DNA from: Clusia tigrina
Lineage: Eukaryota; Arthropoda; Insecta; Diptera; Clusiidae
DNA length: 64,000 nt
Reading direction: 5' to 3'
NCBI GenBank assembly: GCA_920105625.2
Contig: OV050030.1
Location: forward strand, 424,952,240-425,016,239
The first letter of the stretch is position 1, and each line of letters begins with the position of its first letter. The notes below the pieces were generated by a model. It was not told where the DNA came from, did no database searches, and saw nothing but the letters and a program-made list of their open reading frames with translations. Positions 1 to 11,700 of the stretch are shown piece by piece. A program made the position numbers and the translations under genes.

Positions 1-69
1 CATTGTACTAAATTTCAGAGAGTACTAGCACCGCGGCCCATAAGGACCTATTGTACTAACCCCTATGTT

Positions 70-320
70 TCACTCCAACCTTAGCCTTTTTATGAATTGG
101 AGCACTTTGGAAGGTTGAAGTTTCCAAATTGTGGTAGGGTCTGTGCAGAACTCCCCTAAAAATGTTTGTCTTTTACTTTTGATCGTTGGACACTCACTTA
201 AAATTTGTTCTGATGATTCAGTGTAGTATTAAAGTGTGTTCCCAATTTTAACTCTGGAACTTGTGATACATATTTAGTTGCATGTCAGGCCAATGTAGTC
301 TTTGGGCTTATTTGTAAGAA
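70..320 (-). mobile_element. Decayed LINE 3' coding tail
   Basis: On the minus strand, an open stretch of about 53 codons ending at a TGA (70-72) reads ESSEQILSECPTI and then a basic, leucine-containing tail. This is the C-terminal signature of R1/LOA/jockey-type non-LTR retrotransposon polyproteins, in which a zinc-knuckle-like stretch (C-C-H-C) is followed by an 'hhxxCP' motif. Upstream, up to about 320, the match continues only across stops and frameshifts, so this is a dead fragment. It lies in what is probably an intron of the partial gene whose exon ends at 631. The family assignment is from motif memory only. Confidence 0.5.
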
Positions 321-630
321 GTTTGTATAGGAAGCCAAATAACACATACATTAAGTATACAATGATCAACTGGAATGTTGCTAGGGTGCTGGATTTAAGC
401 TAGTGAGTGGTATGTTCGATGATAATTCCAATTTGAACTCAGATCCTTGCAACAATTGATTGGCTGAAGGCCTCAGGATTTACTACTACTACCTCGGGTT
501 GCTCTTAAAGTATTCCTCTTAAAATGTACTTTAGTAACTCAGTTACTTCCTCCAAAAATATAATGCTACAAGAGTTTTAAACAGTTTACTCTGCTGTTCT
601 TCTTACTTTGTATGCCATTTGAAAACTTAC

Positions 631-791
631 CTGATAATAAGAATCTGCCATATTGCCAGTAGGAAATATTCGTACACCACTTTGAACAGCTGTCCAGTTG
701 TTTAGACGGTTTGTTGACCACAGAGGGATTAGAGCGCAGTGTACAGAAACAAATAGGATTGTTAATAATACGAACACGTCGAGAACACTTT
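631..791 (-). CDS. Partial exon of an unidentified secretory/membrane protein gene
   Basis: This open minus-strand stretch codes a strongly hydrophobic segment (VFVLLTILFVSVHCALIPLW) followed by a polar stretch with an N-glycosylation sequon (NNWT). It ends at a consensus splice donor, TATCAG|GTAAGT, at 631/630. The hydrophobic part would act as a signal peptide or anchor. There is no in-frame ATG: the frame is closed by TAA just upstream of 791, so the start codon must lie in an earlier exon joined by an AG near 785-795, or the segment is misread. No continuation exon was found between 1 and 600, so the rest of the gene would lie left of the window. I do not recognise the protein. Confidence 0.4.
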
Positions 792-877
792 TCGCTTAAC
801 TTTAATTAAATAATTTGTGCAATTAAAAATTGTATTTATTATTAACACATTCCGCTTTTTCTTTCCAGTTAGTCAGC

Positions 878-1120
878 ATGCAAACTGTTGTAGCTCTTTG
901 TGTTCGCACGTTGCTGCCAACAACGCGACGGCAACAGCAACAGCAACAGCAACAGCAAACCAGCCCGAGAAACGGCTACGGAGACAACACAACACTTGAT
1001 GATGACGACGATGGCGTTGACGACGATGACGTCCAATGTGCTCGCTCGGAAGCCGCGCGCACACAAGAACAACAACTAAGACAACAACTCAGACTCTTGC
1101 TGCTCTTGTTACTTGGCTAA
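878..1120 (+). CDS. Candidate small or terminal exon with polyQ, acidic and Leu-rich tracts
   Basis: A good acceptor (CTTTCCAG, ending at 868) is followed by an ORF of 80 residues from ATG 878. It contains nine consecutive Gln, two runs of Asp (DDDDDGVDDDD), a Gln/Arg helix-like segment and a terminal Leu run. An AATAAA lies at 1243-1248. The segment is distinctly more GC-rich than its surroundings, as real exons are here. It is divergent from the minus-strand exon ending at 631. It could be a terminal exon, a 5'-UTR exon with a CAG microsatellite, or a short gene; the low-complexity composition makes coding status uncertain. Confidence 0.35.
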   Translation: MQTVVALCVRTLLPTTRRQQQQQQQQQTSPRNGYGDNTTLDDDDDGVDDDDVQCARSEAARTQEQQLRQQLRLLLLLLLG

Positions 1121-2887
1121 GAGATGTCGATATCGGTGTAGCGGGGCGTGGAGGCGAACTGACACAGCGACGGACACACAAACCCGCAACGCGCGTACGC
1201 TTCGAGATGAAATTGTTCAACGAACGAGGTACACAAGTAAAAAATAAATAAAAATAACTCGAATTTTTCGTTTTTTTTTTTAGTTTGTATTATTTGCGAA
1301 TTTGTTAAAAATTGTTTAATGCCTTCCTCCTTCTTTGCTGGCTGCTGTTGTTGTGGTTACTTTCTACGCAACCGTACAGGGTGTTGGTGTGTGAAGCCGT
1401 ATCTGTGAAAAGAACACAATAAGCGAATACAGTTAAAAGATGCGAAATTATATGATAGAAAAGAGAAAAGTTCGCAAAACATTTGGAATAAACAAACTGC
1501 AAATCTGAGATAGAAATCTAAAATTAACTATGCACATCCGTCAAGCACGCAGCATAGCAATACAGAGAGCTCAGCTGTGCAATGGGTGCTCCACACGACG
1601 AGGCTACCTTTTACGACTGCCAGAATTCCATTGCCACCTCCCCAAATATACGCAAACTACATATATGTACTTATAGTATATTCATCTGTCTGTTCCTCAA
1701 CTCATTACAAACCGTTTTGCGCTCCATAAATTGCGCCAATTGCACATTTTTAGCTTTAATTGAAAATGATTTGAATGGCCACGGGCGCCAATGGAAAACC
1801 GCACACAAAAAATTCACAACCATTAAGGCAAGGTACCTACAATCAGTCATATACGAACATATCCCATCCTAAAGTAGGCACTATAATGCACTGTGTAGTG
1901 TGTGTCACAGTTAATACAAGTTGGATTTTTCAGTTGGCTTAACGTAAGTATCTAAATCTGGGGCTTTGTGCACATTTGCAAGCAAAAATTCCGGCTTTAA
2001 ACAGAAGGTGGAAAGCATAAACGGAGAATAAACTGCAGTCACTACCTCGGCATACCGCCACACAGCGGAAATTCAACTCCCTATCGAGGAGAACAAAAAT
2101 GAACTTTACTTCAAACGATTTGTATATTTTACCTCTTTCAATGCTCCACTTTTGCGTGCTCCTGTTTTGGTAAACTATTTGAATAGTTCAAATATTTCAA
2201 GATTCATGCGATATTTGACACTTGAACAATGATTTTTTCGTCTACTGCCATGCATAACTTTTATTAATTACACTCCACTGCCTTCACTCCACTACACTGG
2301 ACTGCACATCGTCGTTCGCACGCACACATGCAACTCGCACAACCCAACCGCTGAAGATCAAAATGAAGATTTTTCTCAAATTCCACTATTTACTCTTTTC
2401 GGTTTTCTTCGGTTTCGCCTTTTTGCGTTATTTGTTTTCTTTAATGCGATAATTTGCACAAACTAACCATACAATTCAACAATTTCTTATCACTATACGA
2501 CGCACATGTGTTTAACTGTCGTTTTATAATATTTTTAATAACTATATTTAATAAATTACATCGAAAATAATCAAATTAAAATGGAAAAGAAAAAATGAAA
2601 CACATCAACGACACGACAAATGAAATGAGTAGAGCCACAATAGGCGTCTTGTGTATGCCACGCAAACCCATGCGCACAAAAGAGACGGCATCAGCGGTAC
2701 AACCAACAAAGAGGAACAGTGTTGCCAACCATTGGCAAACCATAACAGTGCCTAATTAATTTTTGAATGAACATAACAACGAGACGAATGCACTTCTTAA
2801 TTAAAACCAACATGTAAATAAGTTTAAACACCAAATATTCTATTTTTTATTTGTATTTTTTTAGTAAAACTATTTCAATATACTCTG
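1121..2887. other. Intergenic, no gene seen
   Basis: AT-rich sequence with many stops in all frames. It holds the AATAAA of the preceding candidate exon and a likely SAP30BP polyadenylation signal on the minus strand near 2847. A plus-strand ORF at 1582-1872 has no family resemblance and is not called. Confidence 0.5.
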
Positions 2888-3950
2888 TCATGCCATCGGC
2901 TTTTTAGGTAGAGAGCCAAAAGCCGATATCACGGTGCCTTTTGTGCCGGTCACTGTTGTAGTCAAAGCAACCGGAACGGCAGGCTGATCCCATTTAGACT
3001 TCCTGCAAATAAAGGAAGAACACATTCAATAAATTCATAAAATATACTCCATTTCAGATGATTTCATTTATTACCGTTTCTTAGCCTCCTCCTCCACTTT
3101 GCGAGCAAGCGCAGTGGCCTGCTCAATTTTATCACATTCCTTGCGCTCCTTTTGCCGCTTCAGCATTTCATTTTTTTGCACACGCGCCAACTCTTCGTAA
3201 AAACTCTCCGGTCCCCATTGCAATGGATCATAAATTTCTGGTGGATAGTTTGTGCCAAATTCATTGATGTCGCAGAATTGAATTAGTTTCTCGTAGATGC
3301 TGGGATTACGAAAATCTTTGCGCTCTTGTATGACACGATTCATGTCCATTTTGGTGGCCTTCATTTTTTCGTGTAGACCCCGAATCTTCTCCAGCAATTC
3401 AGGTGTGGGCTTGCTTCTGGGAGTGGGTGGCAAATTTATGCCATAATGAGCATATTTACTTGATTTTTCTATCGTATTAGACGTTTGCTCTTCTTTTGTA
3501 GACTCTCTGGTATCTTCTTCTACTTCCATGGGCGAGTGGGTGGATGTGTGAGCGGTTGCGTTATTAGACAAAGAGGCCAGCTTCTCTTCGTCGGGCTCTA
3601 GTTCGGAATCGCTTTCGGTTTCGATGCTAAAATCAGACTCCTGCGATTCTTCTTCGCCCGATATGACAGTATCGTTGTAGCTCACCAAACGCCGCACTGA
3701 CTTTCTGGACCGTTTCTTTAGTTTCTTAATGGTCGGTTGTGGCTTGTCTTCAATCTCCGCAGTTTGAGTGGCTTGGATTGGGATGATAACCTGCAAGAAC
3801 AAAGCATTTAAATGTATATATAGATGCTGCAATAGTTGACTATTGTAAGTGTTTTACCTGGGAGTCGGGACTTTCTGCAGCATGATGACCGTCTTCGTTT
3901 TCCGAATCTGTGTACTGTGCAGTTAAACTTGCCAGCGCCGATTTACTCAT
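2888..3950 (-). CDS. SAP30BP: SAP30-binding protein (HCNGP family)
   Basis: This encodes a nuclear transcription-regulator/splicing-associated protein of the HCNGP family. Three exons join in phase: 3950-3858, 3790-3075 and 3002-2888, giving 307 aa (human SAP30BP is about 308). The first exon starts in context TAAAATGAGT and codes MSKSALASLTAQYTDSENED, matching the family's N-terminal 'LxSLxxYxxDSExE'. Exon 2 has a Lys/Arg block, a long Ser/Glu/Asp acidic region and then the conserved HCNGP core with FRNPSIYEKLIQFC, NEFGTNYP and a basic coiled tail. Exon 3 gives RKSKWDQ and the C-terminal TKGTVISAFGSLPKK, equivalent to the human end. Both introns are short (67 and 72 nt) with GTAAAA and GTAATA donors. 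It is divergent from COG6, with 1.45 kb between the start codons. Confidence 0.93.
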
Positions 3951-5402
3951 TTTAATGTCCGTGTTGTTTTTATTCACAACAAAAAACTCAAATTAAGCAC
4001 TTAGTTAAATACTGTTTCAGCGTAATCAACATAAATCAACTAATTTATGCAATCAATTAAGAACGGAACTCAGCAAATATTGGAATCAACAGATTTGGTT
4101 TACCAAAGCGATACAATAGAAACAAATGTTTTCATTGACAGATCATTGGTTTCTGTAAATTTTAACTTCATATTCCATTAAGGTGCATTTTTGTACCATT
4201 CACAATAGACAGTTGGAAATTATGCTCAAAAAGCCTCTAACAAATTGTATTTTCTTTAATCTTTATAAAATTTCCAACTAATTGTATCATATTCGAATAA
4301 AATTACAGATTTTTGTAAATAATAAGTTTACCAACCAAATTACTGCGCTACTGGATTTCCATATAGATGCAAATTTGACTGTTTCCTTAACTTATGTTCA
4401 ACACAGATACTTTAGATTATATTATATGCAGTTATTCTTTAAAACAATATTTTGTTTATCTATTGCAATATCTAACATTGTTTATAATATATGTTTTAGT
4501 AAATTATATATATAAATTTTTTTTTTATAATTATATATATACAAAATTTTAGTCAGTGCTTGAACGGTGCCACATCGTCGTATCACAACGGTCTATTATG
4601 TGTGTTTTTGGTAAAACAAGCTGCCACTCCTATCTATATATAAATTATATTAAAAGAATGAAAATTGGAGAACGGCATGTAACATTTTATCTGATAAGTA
4701 TAATATTAATAATAAATTGGTTCTTCATCTACTTTACCATGCCACCTTCTCCATAGCCATTCGAATTTTTGGTATTGAGGAATGGATATATAGATATGTA
4801 GTTGGGCTGGAATTAACCAGAGCACTCAGTCACTGGGACCATTGTACTATACCCTGGATAGATGCGGCAGAAAGAGTAGAGATTGGAAAGATTTCAGTAG
4901 GGGGAAGGGGAAGAAGAAAAAGGTTACTCTTTGAACTTTATAGCTTCAATGTTGAACCTAAGAATATCGGGAAGAGTAAGAGTATGAGGATTGTTCATTC
5001 AATACAATAAGGGATACTGCTTAATGTATTATGATTTTTTAAATGTTACTTTGCTGTGCGAATTGGAAAACATTTGAAAAGAAGATGGAAGGTAAATTTA
5101 TGCTTAACAATAAAATAATATAGTACTAAACTTGTATCAACCTGCAATAACCGCTCGTCGGGAAATCCCACAAAATCTGTATTTAGTTTAATTTATTTAT
5201 TATAGATTTTGAATGTTCCATTGTGAATAAATATGGTGACATTCTTGCTATTCCTAAACTGAAGGTGTGAGTTTCATTTGAACGCAGCCATTTGACTTCT
5301 CTGATTGTCAATAAAAACAAGTGTTGAAGCCGATTGTTGACGTTGCTGTTTGTTAAAATTACTACCCGCATAAATCTAAAAGTATTTAATTCTGTTTGAA
5401 AA
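3951..5402. promoter_or_regulatory. Divergent SAP30BP/COG6 intergenic region
   Basis: This 1.45-kb AT-rich region lies between two divergent start codons and must contain both promoters. No TATA box, initiator or conserved element stood out. It contains AT dinucleotide stretches (4500-4550). ORFs at 4282-5010 have no recognisable domain. Confidence 0.4.
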
Positions 5403-7565
5403 ATGAGCTCCACGTCCGCTCCAGAGGATCGCATACAAAAACGCGTGAATAAAATCCTCGAGACACGCCTTGAGATTGATAAAGTGCATATTACTTCTAA
5501 AAGGACTGTTCACAATAACACACTAAAGGCGTTTTTTTCCAGGATACTCTGGAGGCACTGACCGATCTATCCAGTTTTTTTACGGATAACACTCTGCAGA
5601 ATCGTAGAAACTTACGTAGTCAAATCGAACGCCGCTCCGTTGGCATCAATGAAAACTTTCTGAATGCATTTCGCGAAGTGAAATTGTCGCTGGATGCGGT
5701 TTGTGAGGATCTGGACACAATGTCGAAGTCGGTGCAGACCATGAAAACGAACTTGGAAAGTTCGAAGGCATTGACGCATAACCTCATATCACAAACAAAT
5801 TCATTACAAGCGGAACGAGAACGTTTACAGGTTCACCAACAAATTGCGGAGTCGTTTCTCAGCCGTTTCCAACTCAGCGTGCCGGAGCATCAGCTGCTTT
5901 ACGGAACGACTAAAGATGCGCCAATAGTCCCCGAATTCTTCCATGTACTGGATCGAGTGCAGGCAATTCACGCAGATTGCCGTGTGCTAATGCAGTGTGG
6001 TTATCAAACAGCGGCTTTGGATATAATGGAAGAGATGACACTGCATCAGGAAGGAGCTTTAGAGCGTTTATATCGCTGGACACAAAATCATTGCCGTAAT
6101 TTGGATAACAACGAAATAGGCGCTCTTGTGGTGGAGGCGATGAGTCGTCTACAAGATCGTCCAGTATTGTTTAAGTAAGCTCCTATTATGGGTTTTCCAC
6201 TGTAGTGATCCTTTTAAACCGAAGAGAGTTCTATTTGAAGATATGTTATAGATGAGTACGCCATTGCTCGACGTGCAGTTCTGGTGCGTCTTTTCATTGA
6301 GGCATTGACAGAAGGTGGTCACGGAGGTAATCCCAAACCAATTGAAATGCACGTACACGATCCCAAACGTTACATAGGCGACATGTTCGCGTGGCTGCAT
6401 CAGACTATACCAGGGGAGAAGGAGAATTTGTCACTATTGCTGAAGAAGTGTGATAAGAATGGTAAAAAAATCATCATATTTTGCTTTTATTGTAAATTGC
6501 TTAATTTTCTGCGAGTTGCAGATCTTTCGGAACAGATGCAGACCGCCTTGGCTTATATAGCGGATGGAGTATGTCATCCCTTAAAGGTACGAGTGGAAAC
6601 CATTCTGGGCGCCGAGAAGGATACCATTGTCCTGTTTGCTCTATCCAACTTGTTGCGCTTTTATCAGCAGATAATTAAACAGGTGAGTCTCAGAATTAGT
6701 CATTCCAAGATGTTCCAATCTTACCTATGAAATCCTTCATCTTTTCATTGTTTTCTAACCACAAATATATATTCAGGTGGTCAAGGGTGGTGCCCTGGAG
6801 CAGTGTCTGATTGACTTGCAAAAATCGAGTGAGGAAATTTACCTAACGTCGCTTTCCACCCAAGTGCGCTCTGTGTTACAACGTCCTGCCGTCGCATCAA
6901 TGGGCCTGGAGCCGCCCCAGCGTGACCTAGTACCACCCGCTAGTGTGGGTCGTCTGCTCAACATGCTGAAGGAGATACTCTCTGTGGCCACCATGGTCGA
7001 TGGCCGTCAGTCAGATATAACAAAAATTGTGTCTTGCGTCATAGATCCGCTGTTGCAAACGGTCCAGGAGTCAGCCTCACACCTGCCCACAGTCGACATG
7101 GCCGTCTACCTGCTCAATTGCCTGTACCACATGCAGAGCACTTTGGCAGTGTACGAGTATATGGACGATAGAGTCGAACGGCTGCAGGCCCAATCGGATG
7201 CACAAATCGACACGCTTATTTCGGAGCAAGCTTCCTCGTTGGTGGCAAATCTAAACTTGGGTCCCATCTACACGATTCTGCAGAATAACCAAACAAAAAT
7301 CGAATCCAACTTGCTGAAGATCTTCATGAATAAAATGGACGCATTCCTCGAGATGCCCGAAGTGTTGTTGCTGCCGCAGATGCAGTTGCTGATGTCCGGC
7401 ACACACCGTTTGGCGGTCCAGAGACGCGCCTTCAATGTTATTGCAGCCATTTACAAGCAGATATACGAGCGGGTGCATGACCCAGCAAATGGGTTCGAGA
7501 ACCCAGAAACAGTGTCGGTGTTCGCCAAGAATCCCGAACAGGTGGCAAAGATTTTGGCCGTGTGA
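5403..7565 (+). CDS. COG6: Conserved oligomeric Golgi complex subunit 6
   Basis: This is a subunit of the COG tethering complex (lobe B), which directs retrograde intra-Golgi vesicle traffic from the cytosolic face of the Golgi. Five exons join in phase: 5403-5483, 5543-6174, 6241-6461, 6522-6682 and 6777-7565, giving 627 aa (human about 657). Exon 1 codes VNKILETRLEIDK and exon 2 continues DTLEALTDLSSFFTDN...RRNLR, the family's N-terminal coiled-coil helices. Exon 3 gives FIEALTEGG and IEMHVHDPKRYIGDMFAWLHQ, the best conserved block of the family. The exon 3 acceptor is AG 6239-6240; using the next AG at 6247 would bring an immediate stop. The start has A at -3. AATAAA lies at 7623. No disruption was seen. 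Confidence 0.95.
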
Positions 7566-8424
7566 TGTAATTGGTGATTGTTAAGTTTAACTGGTTTATG
7601 TATTTTCAACGTATTCTTTAAAAATAAAATTCTTATCTAAAACTCATAATACGTTTTTATCGGTTTTCGTTCTTTTTTGTTGTTGTTGTTTGTCGTTCTT
7701 AGGCAAATCCAGTGCCTTGCCTTGCCGCACCGTGGCCCTCGACTTGATTGCCGTATTTAGCATCATTTAGCACTACGGTTCAAGTGGTGACGTGCTGGTG
7801 TGGTAAACAGCACATAGTCACATCGAATACAGTCTCAGAGGCGGATGCAGGCTGTCACTCGCGTTCGCGTTTGTATAATTTGCGTTCGTCTCACTCCGCG
7901 CGCACCGCCGAGAACCAAACACTTTCTTCTTCCTAAAAGGCCACACAAAAGAAATACATTCGTGTGTGTGCCAGTCACAATAGTGCCCCGCCAATTGGTC
8001 CAGTCGCCACACGCACGAGCCGCATACTAAAAACAGACGCTACTCTTATCAAGACGCCAGCACCACGACGTTTGTAGTTGATTGTTATTTTGCGTTAAAT
8101 TTTTCAAATTCTATACGAACTTTTGAACCACAATTACACAAGATCACCTAAGAATAGCAAAGCAATTAGCTTTCGGTGTGATTTGCGTATTTTTAACTTG
8201 AAGAAACACGATTTGTGGACTCTTTCGTTTGACGAGATAATCGACGATTAATACAATTGCATTGCACGCTCTCTTCGTGCCCGCGTTGTTGTTGTTGTGA
8301 TTGTTGCGCTTTTATCACTCGTGTAGGCGTCCTATTTAAAAATTGTTTACGAACCGAAGCGCAGCAGCAGAATTGGCCGAAGCGCAGCAGCAGCGTTGAC
8401 CGAACCGCGTTCGTTGCAGCAGCA
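7566..8424 (+). promoter_or_regulatory. COG6 3' UTR, then probable promoter/5' UTR of a plus-strand gene
   Basis: The COG6 polyadenylation signal is at 7623. From about 7700 the sequence becomes GC-richer, with CpG-containing stretches and repeated GCGCAGCAGCAG blocks at 8358-8400, running into the ATG at 8425. The change of composition fits a 5' UTR rather than plain intergenic DNA. No clear TATA or initiator/DPE pair was found. Short ORFs here (7748-8030) look accidental. Confidence 0.35.
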
Positions 8425-8438
8425 ATGGCGTTGTTAAG
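8425..8438 (+). CDS. Candidate first coding exon (MALLR) with strong donor
   Basis: ATG GCG TTG TTA AG is followed exactly by the donor GTAAGTG at 8439. The start has G at -3 and +4 and is preceded by a CAG-rich, GC-rich leader. This looks like the start of a protein whose first intron begins after 14 coding nucleotides. No second exon could be recognised. Any continuation must lie to the right, so the transcript would run antisense through MAD1 and possibly span MOCS3 as nested genes. It could also be a non-coding leader exon. Confidence 0.35.
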
Positions 8439-8720
8439 GTAAGTGCCAAATCGCTTCGCACCCTGCGCCGTGATCAATTTTCAATTCCTACTCAACCGAA
8501 GTTAAACTCAGCCATTCCTTTGTTTATATGTATGGGTACGTATGTATAATTATTTATTTTGATGCGCAAAATTTAAAAATAGCGTAAATATTCAAATAAA
8601 TTACCATTTAAGTGAGAGAAACAGATGGAAAGGATTTAATCTTGTACATTAATCTAGACGAATGTGCTGTTTCATGGGATTTCGAGCACCTCCTTACGAG
8701 TTGCTAGCCCATGGAACTGC

Positions 8721-11700
8721 TTACGTTACTGTTACCGTCGTGCGCTGGAACAGCTCCAGTGTCAAAGCGCTCAAGAATACTGGCAACGACTTATTGCCCA
8801 TTAATTGGCTCTCCATCAAGGGTTGCAGTGTAACCGAGTACGGGGTTTCCAGCATACTTAAGCCATTATCTTCATTTAGACAGAAATTGAGATAATCATC
8901 CTCACTTTCAGCATACATGCTAGAGAGTCTGCAAGAGAAAAAGGGGCATATTAGATAGTTTTGAGCTTGGTGTGGATTGGTTGAGAACAGGAAACACCAA
9001 GGAAGTGACAGCTTCAAGAAACGCGTTCTAGATTTCTTTTTCCGTCATAATCGGACGAAAGTGTATTGGAAAAACCCCAATAAAGTGAAGATCAACTTGG
9101 GCTAAGGTTGCTCAATTTGTCGGTTTTTATAGCCATGATGTAAAATAGCAAATGTGGCTCCTCCCCCCAGTTAACAAAAACTGAATGATAGAAATATATT
9201 TTGTGTTCTGGATGACACGCTTACCATATTAAATCCAAGAAGTGATTCTAAAAATGAAAGTGGTGTAAAGAAAATAGACCAAATACGATATATAGTATAT
9301 ATATATACTCGTATATATATCGTATTTGCAGCAGACACCTGAAGTCCCTTTATGTAAGGCAAAGCAAATGATTGGCGTTATTGAAATTCAAGATGCATTC
9401 AAACTGAGTGCCTATTTCGAGGGTTTTATATCTTTCCGATAACATACAAATTAAATGCGAAGGATCTAGTTTCCTTCAAACTTCATTTCGGAGCCATTTG
9501 ACAAATAAGGAATACGATTTAACTGCACGATTTGCCCGGCAATCCTTCCTAATAAATGCAAGCTAAACTTCGGACTCGTTCGACGATTGTCGCGTGTCGA
9601 ATTGATCAACAGGGAAAGTAGCGTGAAGCTTACCGCCTTACATAAATGGATCTCTGTACCTATTGCAGTTCTTACTATAAAGGCGAGGCTTTCCTTGCTA
9701 CACTTTGTTCAATTATAACTGGAACTTTACACTAGATTAGAACCATATTTAATAGTTGTAACATGGTTTTTGGGGACCTCGTTTCCGTAGCCCCATTATC
9801 TGAGGGAGATGCTCTATTGTCCCTGTTTTCTTATTATTAACAGCGAACGTAAGCGTAAGCCTGTTTATCCTTGTTCAGTAGCAATACTAACTTGTAATTG
9901 CTGCTCAGGCCACTGCAGTCGATTTTGTAGCCAAAGAGCAAGTAGCACACCTCGCGGAATTGTGTGTTCGTTGACTTGAAAAACTCCTTCATTTTCTTCA
10001 TTTTTGCATTGGCTGATTCCAAATCGGCGCGGACTTGGTTTACCTCTTTGATGTTGGCCGTCAGGTTTGTGGTCTCATTGAGACGCGCTTGGGTTACTTC
10101 GTTCTCTTCCTCAAGTTTCTGATTACGGCGCTTGAGCCGTTCAATCTGCAACACACAAATATAAGTTATTTTTGTTAAATTTACTTTAACTTAATTATAG
10201 GATTTATATTTAATATTTGCAACCCGGTTACTCTGTTGAGTCAACTTTCTCACCTGAGCTTGCAATTTCTCAATCATATTCTGGGAATTTTCATATGCCT
10301 CTGCAGCCGGATTGTTGATCAAATGCACCACTTTGGAATCTTTATTAACGCCATTAAAGGGGATTGATCGCAAGTTGATTTGCTCCAGTTCGAGCTCCAG
10401 TGACTCTTTTCGCCTTTGAAGGCGTTCATTATCTAAGCGCAGTTTGTCAAGTTCCTTCTTTAACTGGTCGTAGCCTTCCACATTGCTGCCAGCGTCAAGT
10501 TGATGCTCCTTCTCGAGGTTGGCCACCATTTCCTTATAACCGATAAGAGTTTTCTCCAACATGTCCACACGTGCGCGCAGCTGTACTTCCATAGACGATG
10601 CTTCAGAGGCAGATGTTGCTACTGTTTATATATAAAGTAAATGTATAGTTCACCAATTTGTTCAATAATTGCACCCATTCACCTGTCATGTCCATGGATG
10701 TTTTGTCCATGGTTTCATAGATCTGTTTGTAAAAGTCGCGTTCCTTTGAGACCAAGAGCAGCTTCTTTTGTACGCGTTCCTTAAAACTTTTATGCCGCCG
10801 CAATGCGATATTCAACTCTTCAATATTTTTGGCATAAATCTCATATTTCTATGGATGCAACAAATGTAGAATTTAAAGTAAGGTTTACGCCAATTTCGCA
10901 CGCCGTTACTTACTTGTTTAAATTCCAGTAGCTCCTCATCTTTGCATTTAGTCTCCGACAAACTGGTATTTTTCTCAGCGGTCGATACGATGTCATCTTG
11001 TAAGAGATGCTCAATTCTGGAACGCAACGCCATTGGGCTGACAATTGTATTGGGCGGGCAATGATCCTGACCCACCGATATCCATTCTTTGAGCTCTTGT
11101 TCAGTATGTTTTAATTTTACCTGTCCAAGAGAGCAAGAATTGCAATATTTCCAATTGTAAGACTAGTAAAGAGGATCAATAGGAATACCTGCAGTGATAC
11201 CACTTCATTTCGGGCTCCCTCCTCCTTTTCGAGACGAGTCTTGTAATCGTGCACTTGTTCCTCCAGCAGTAGTTTATTGCCCAAAAGTCCATGTAAATGT
11301 TTATTATTTTCCTTTAAACGCTCCACTTCCTTGGTTATGTCAGAAATGGTTAGAAGCCGAGTCTGGGTTTTCTAAGCATATAAATTAAACGAGTATTTTA
11401 GGTAATTAAAAACAGAAATAATTAAAACTTACTTTCGTTATTTCAGTCCAATCTTCATACGAAGCTATCTGAAATTCCAACTCCTTAATGCGACTATTTG
11501 CAGTTAACAATTCTTGGTGTTCTCTTTCGTACCGCGACTTCATAGCATCACCGTGAGCAGCCCGGTCCTTCCAATCGTCTATTTGATTTCTCAGAATTTC
11601 CATTTCTTCTGCATTCATATCTAGTTCCTATTCAAAGGAAGAAAGAACACAAATTTCGTATATTATTTATCCCAATATATTGAGGGAGAAGTGTTCCGAC

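Noticed and set aside
1582..1872. 96-codon plus-strand ORF
   Set aside because: No recognisable domain; composition as in the surrounding non-coding DNA.
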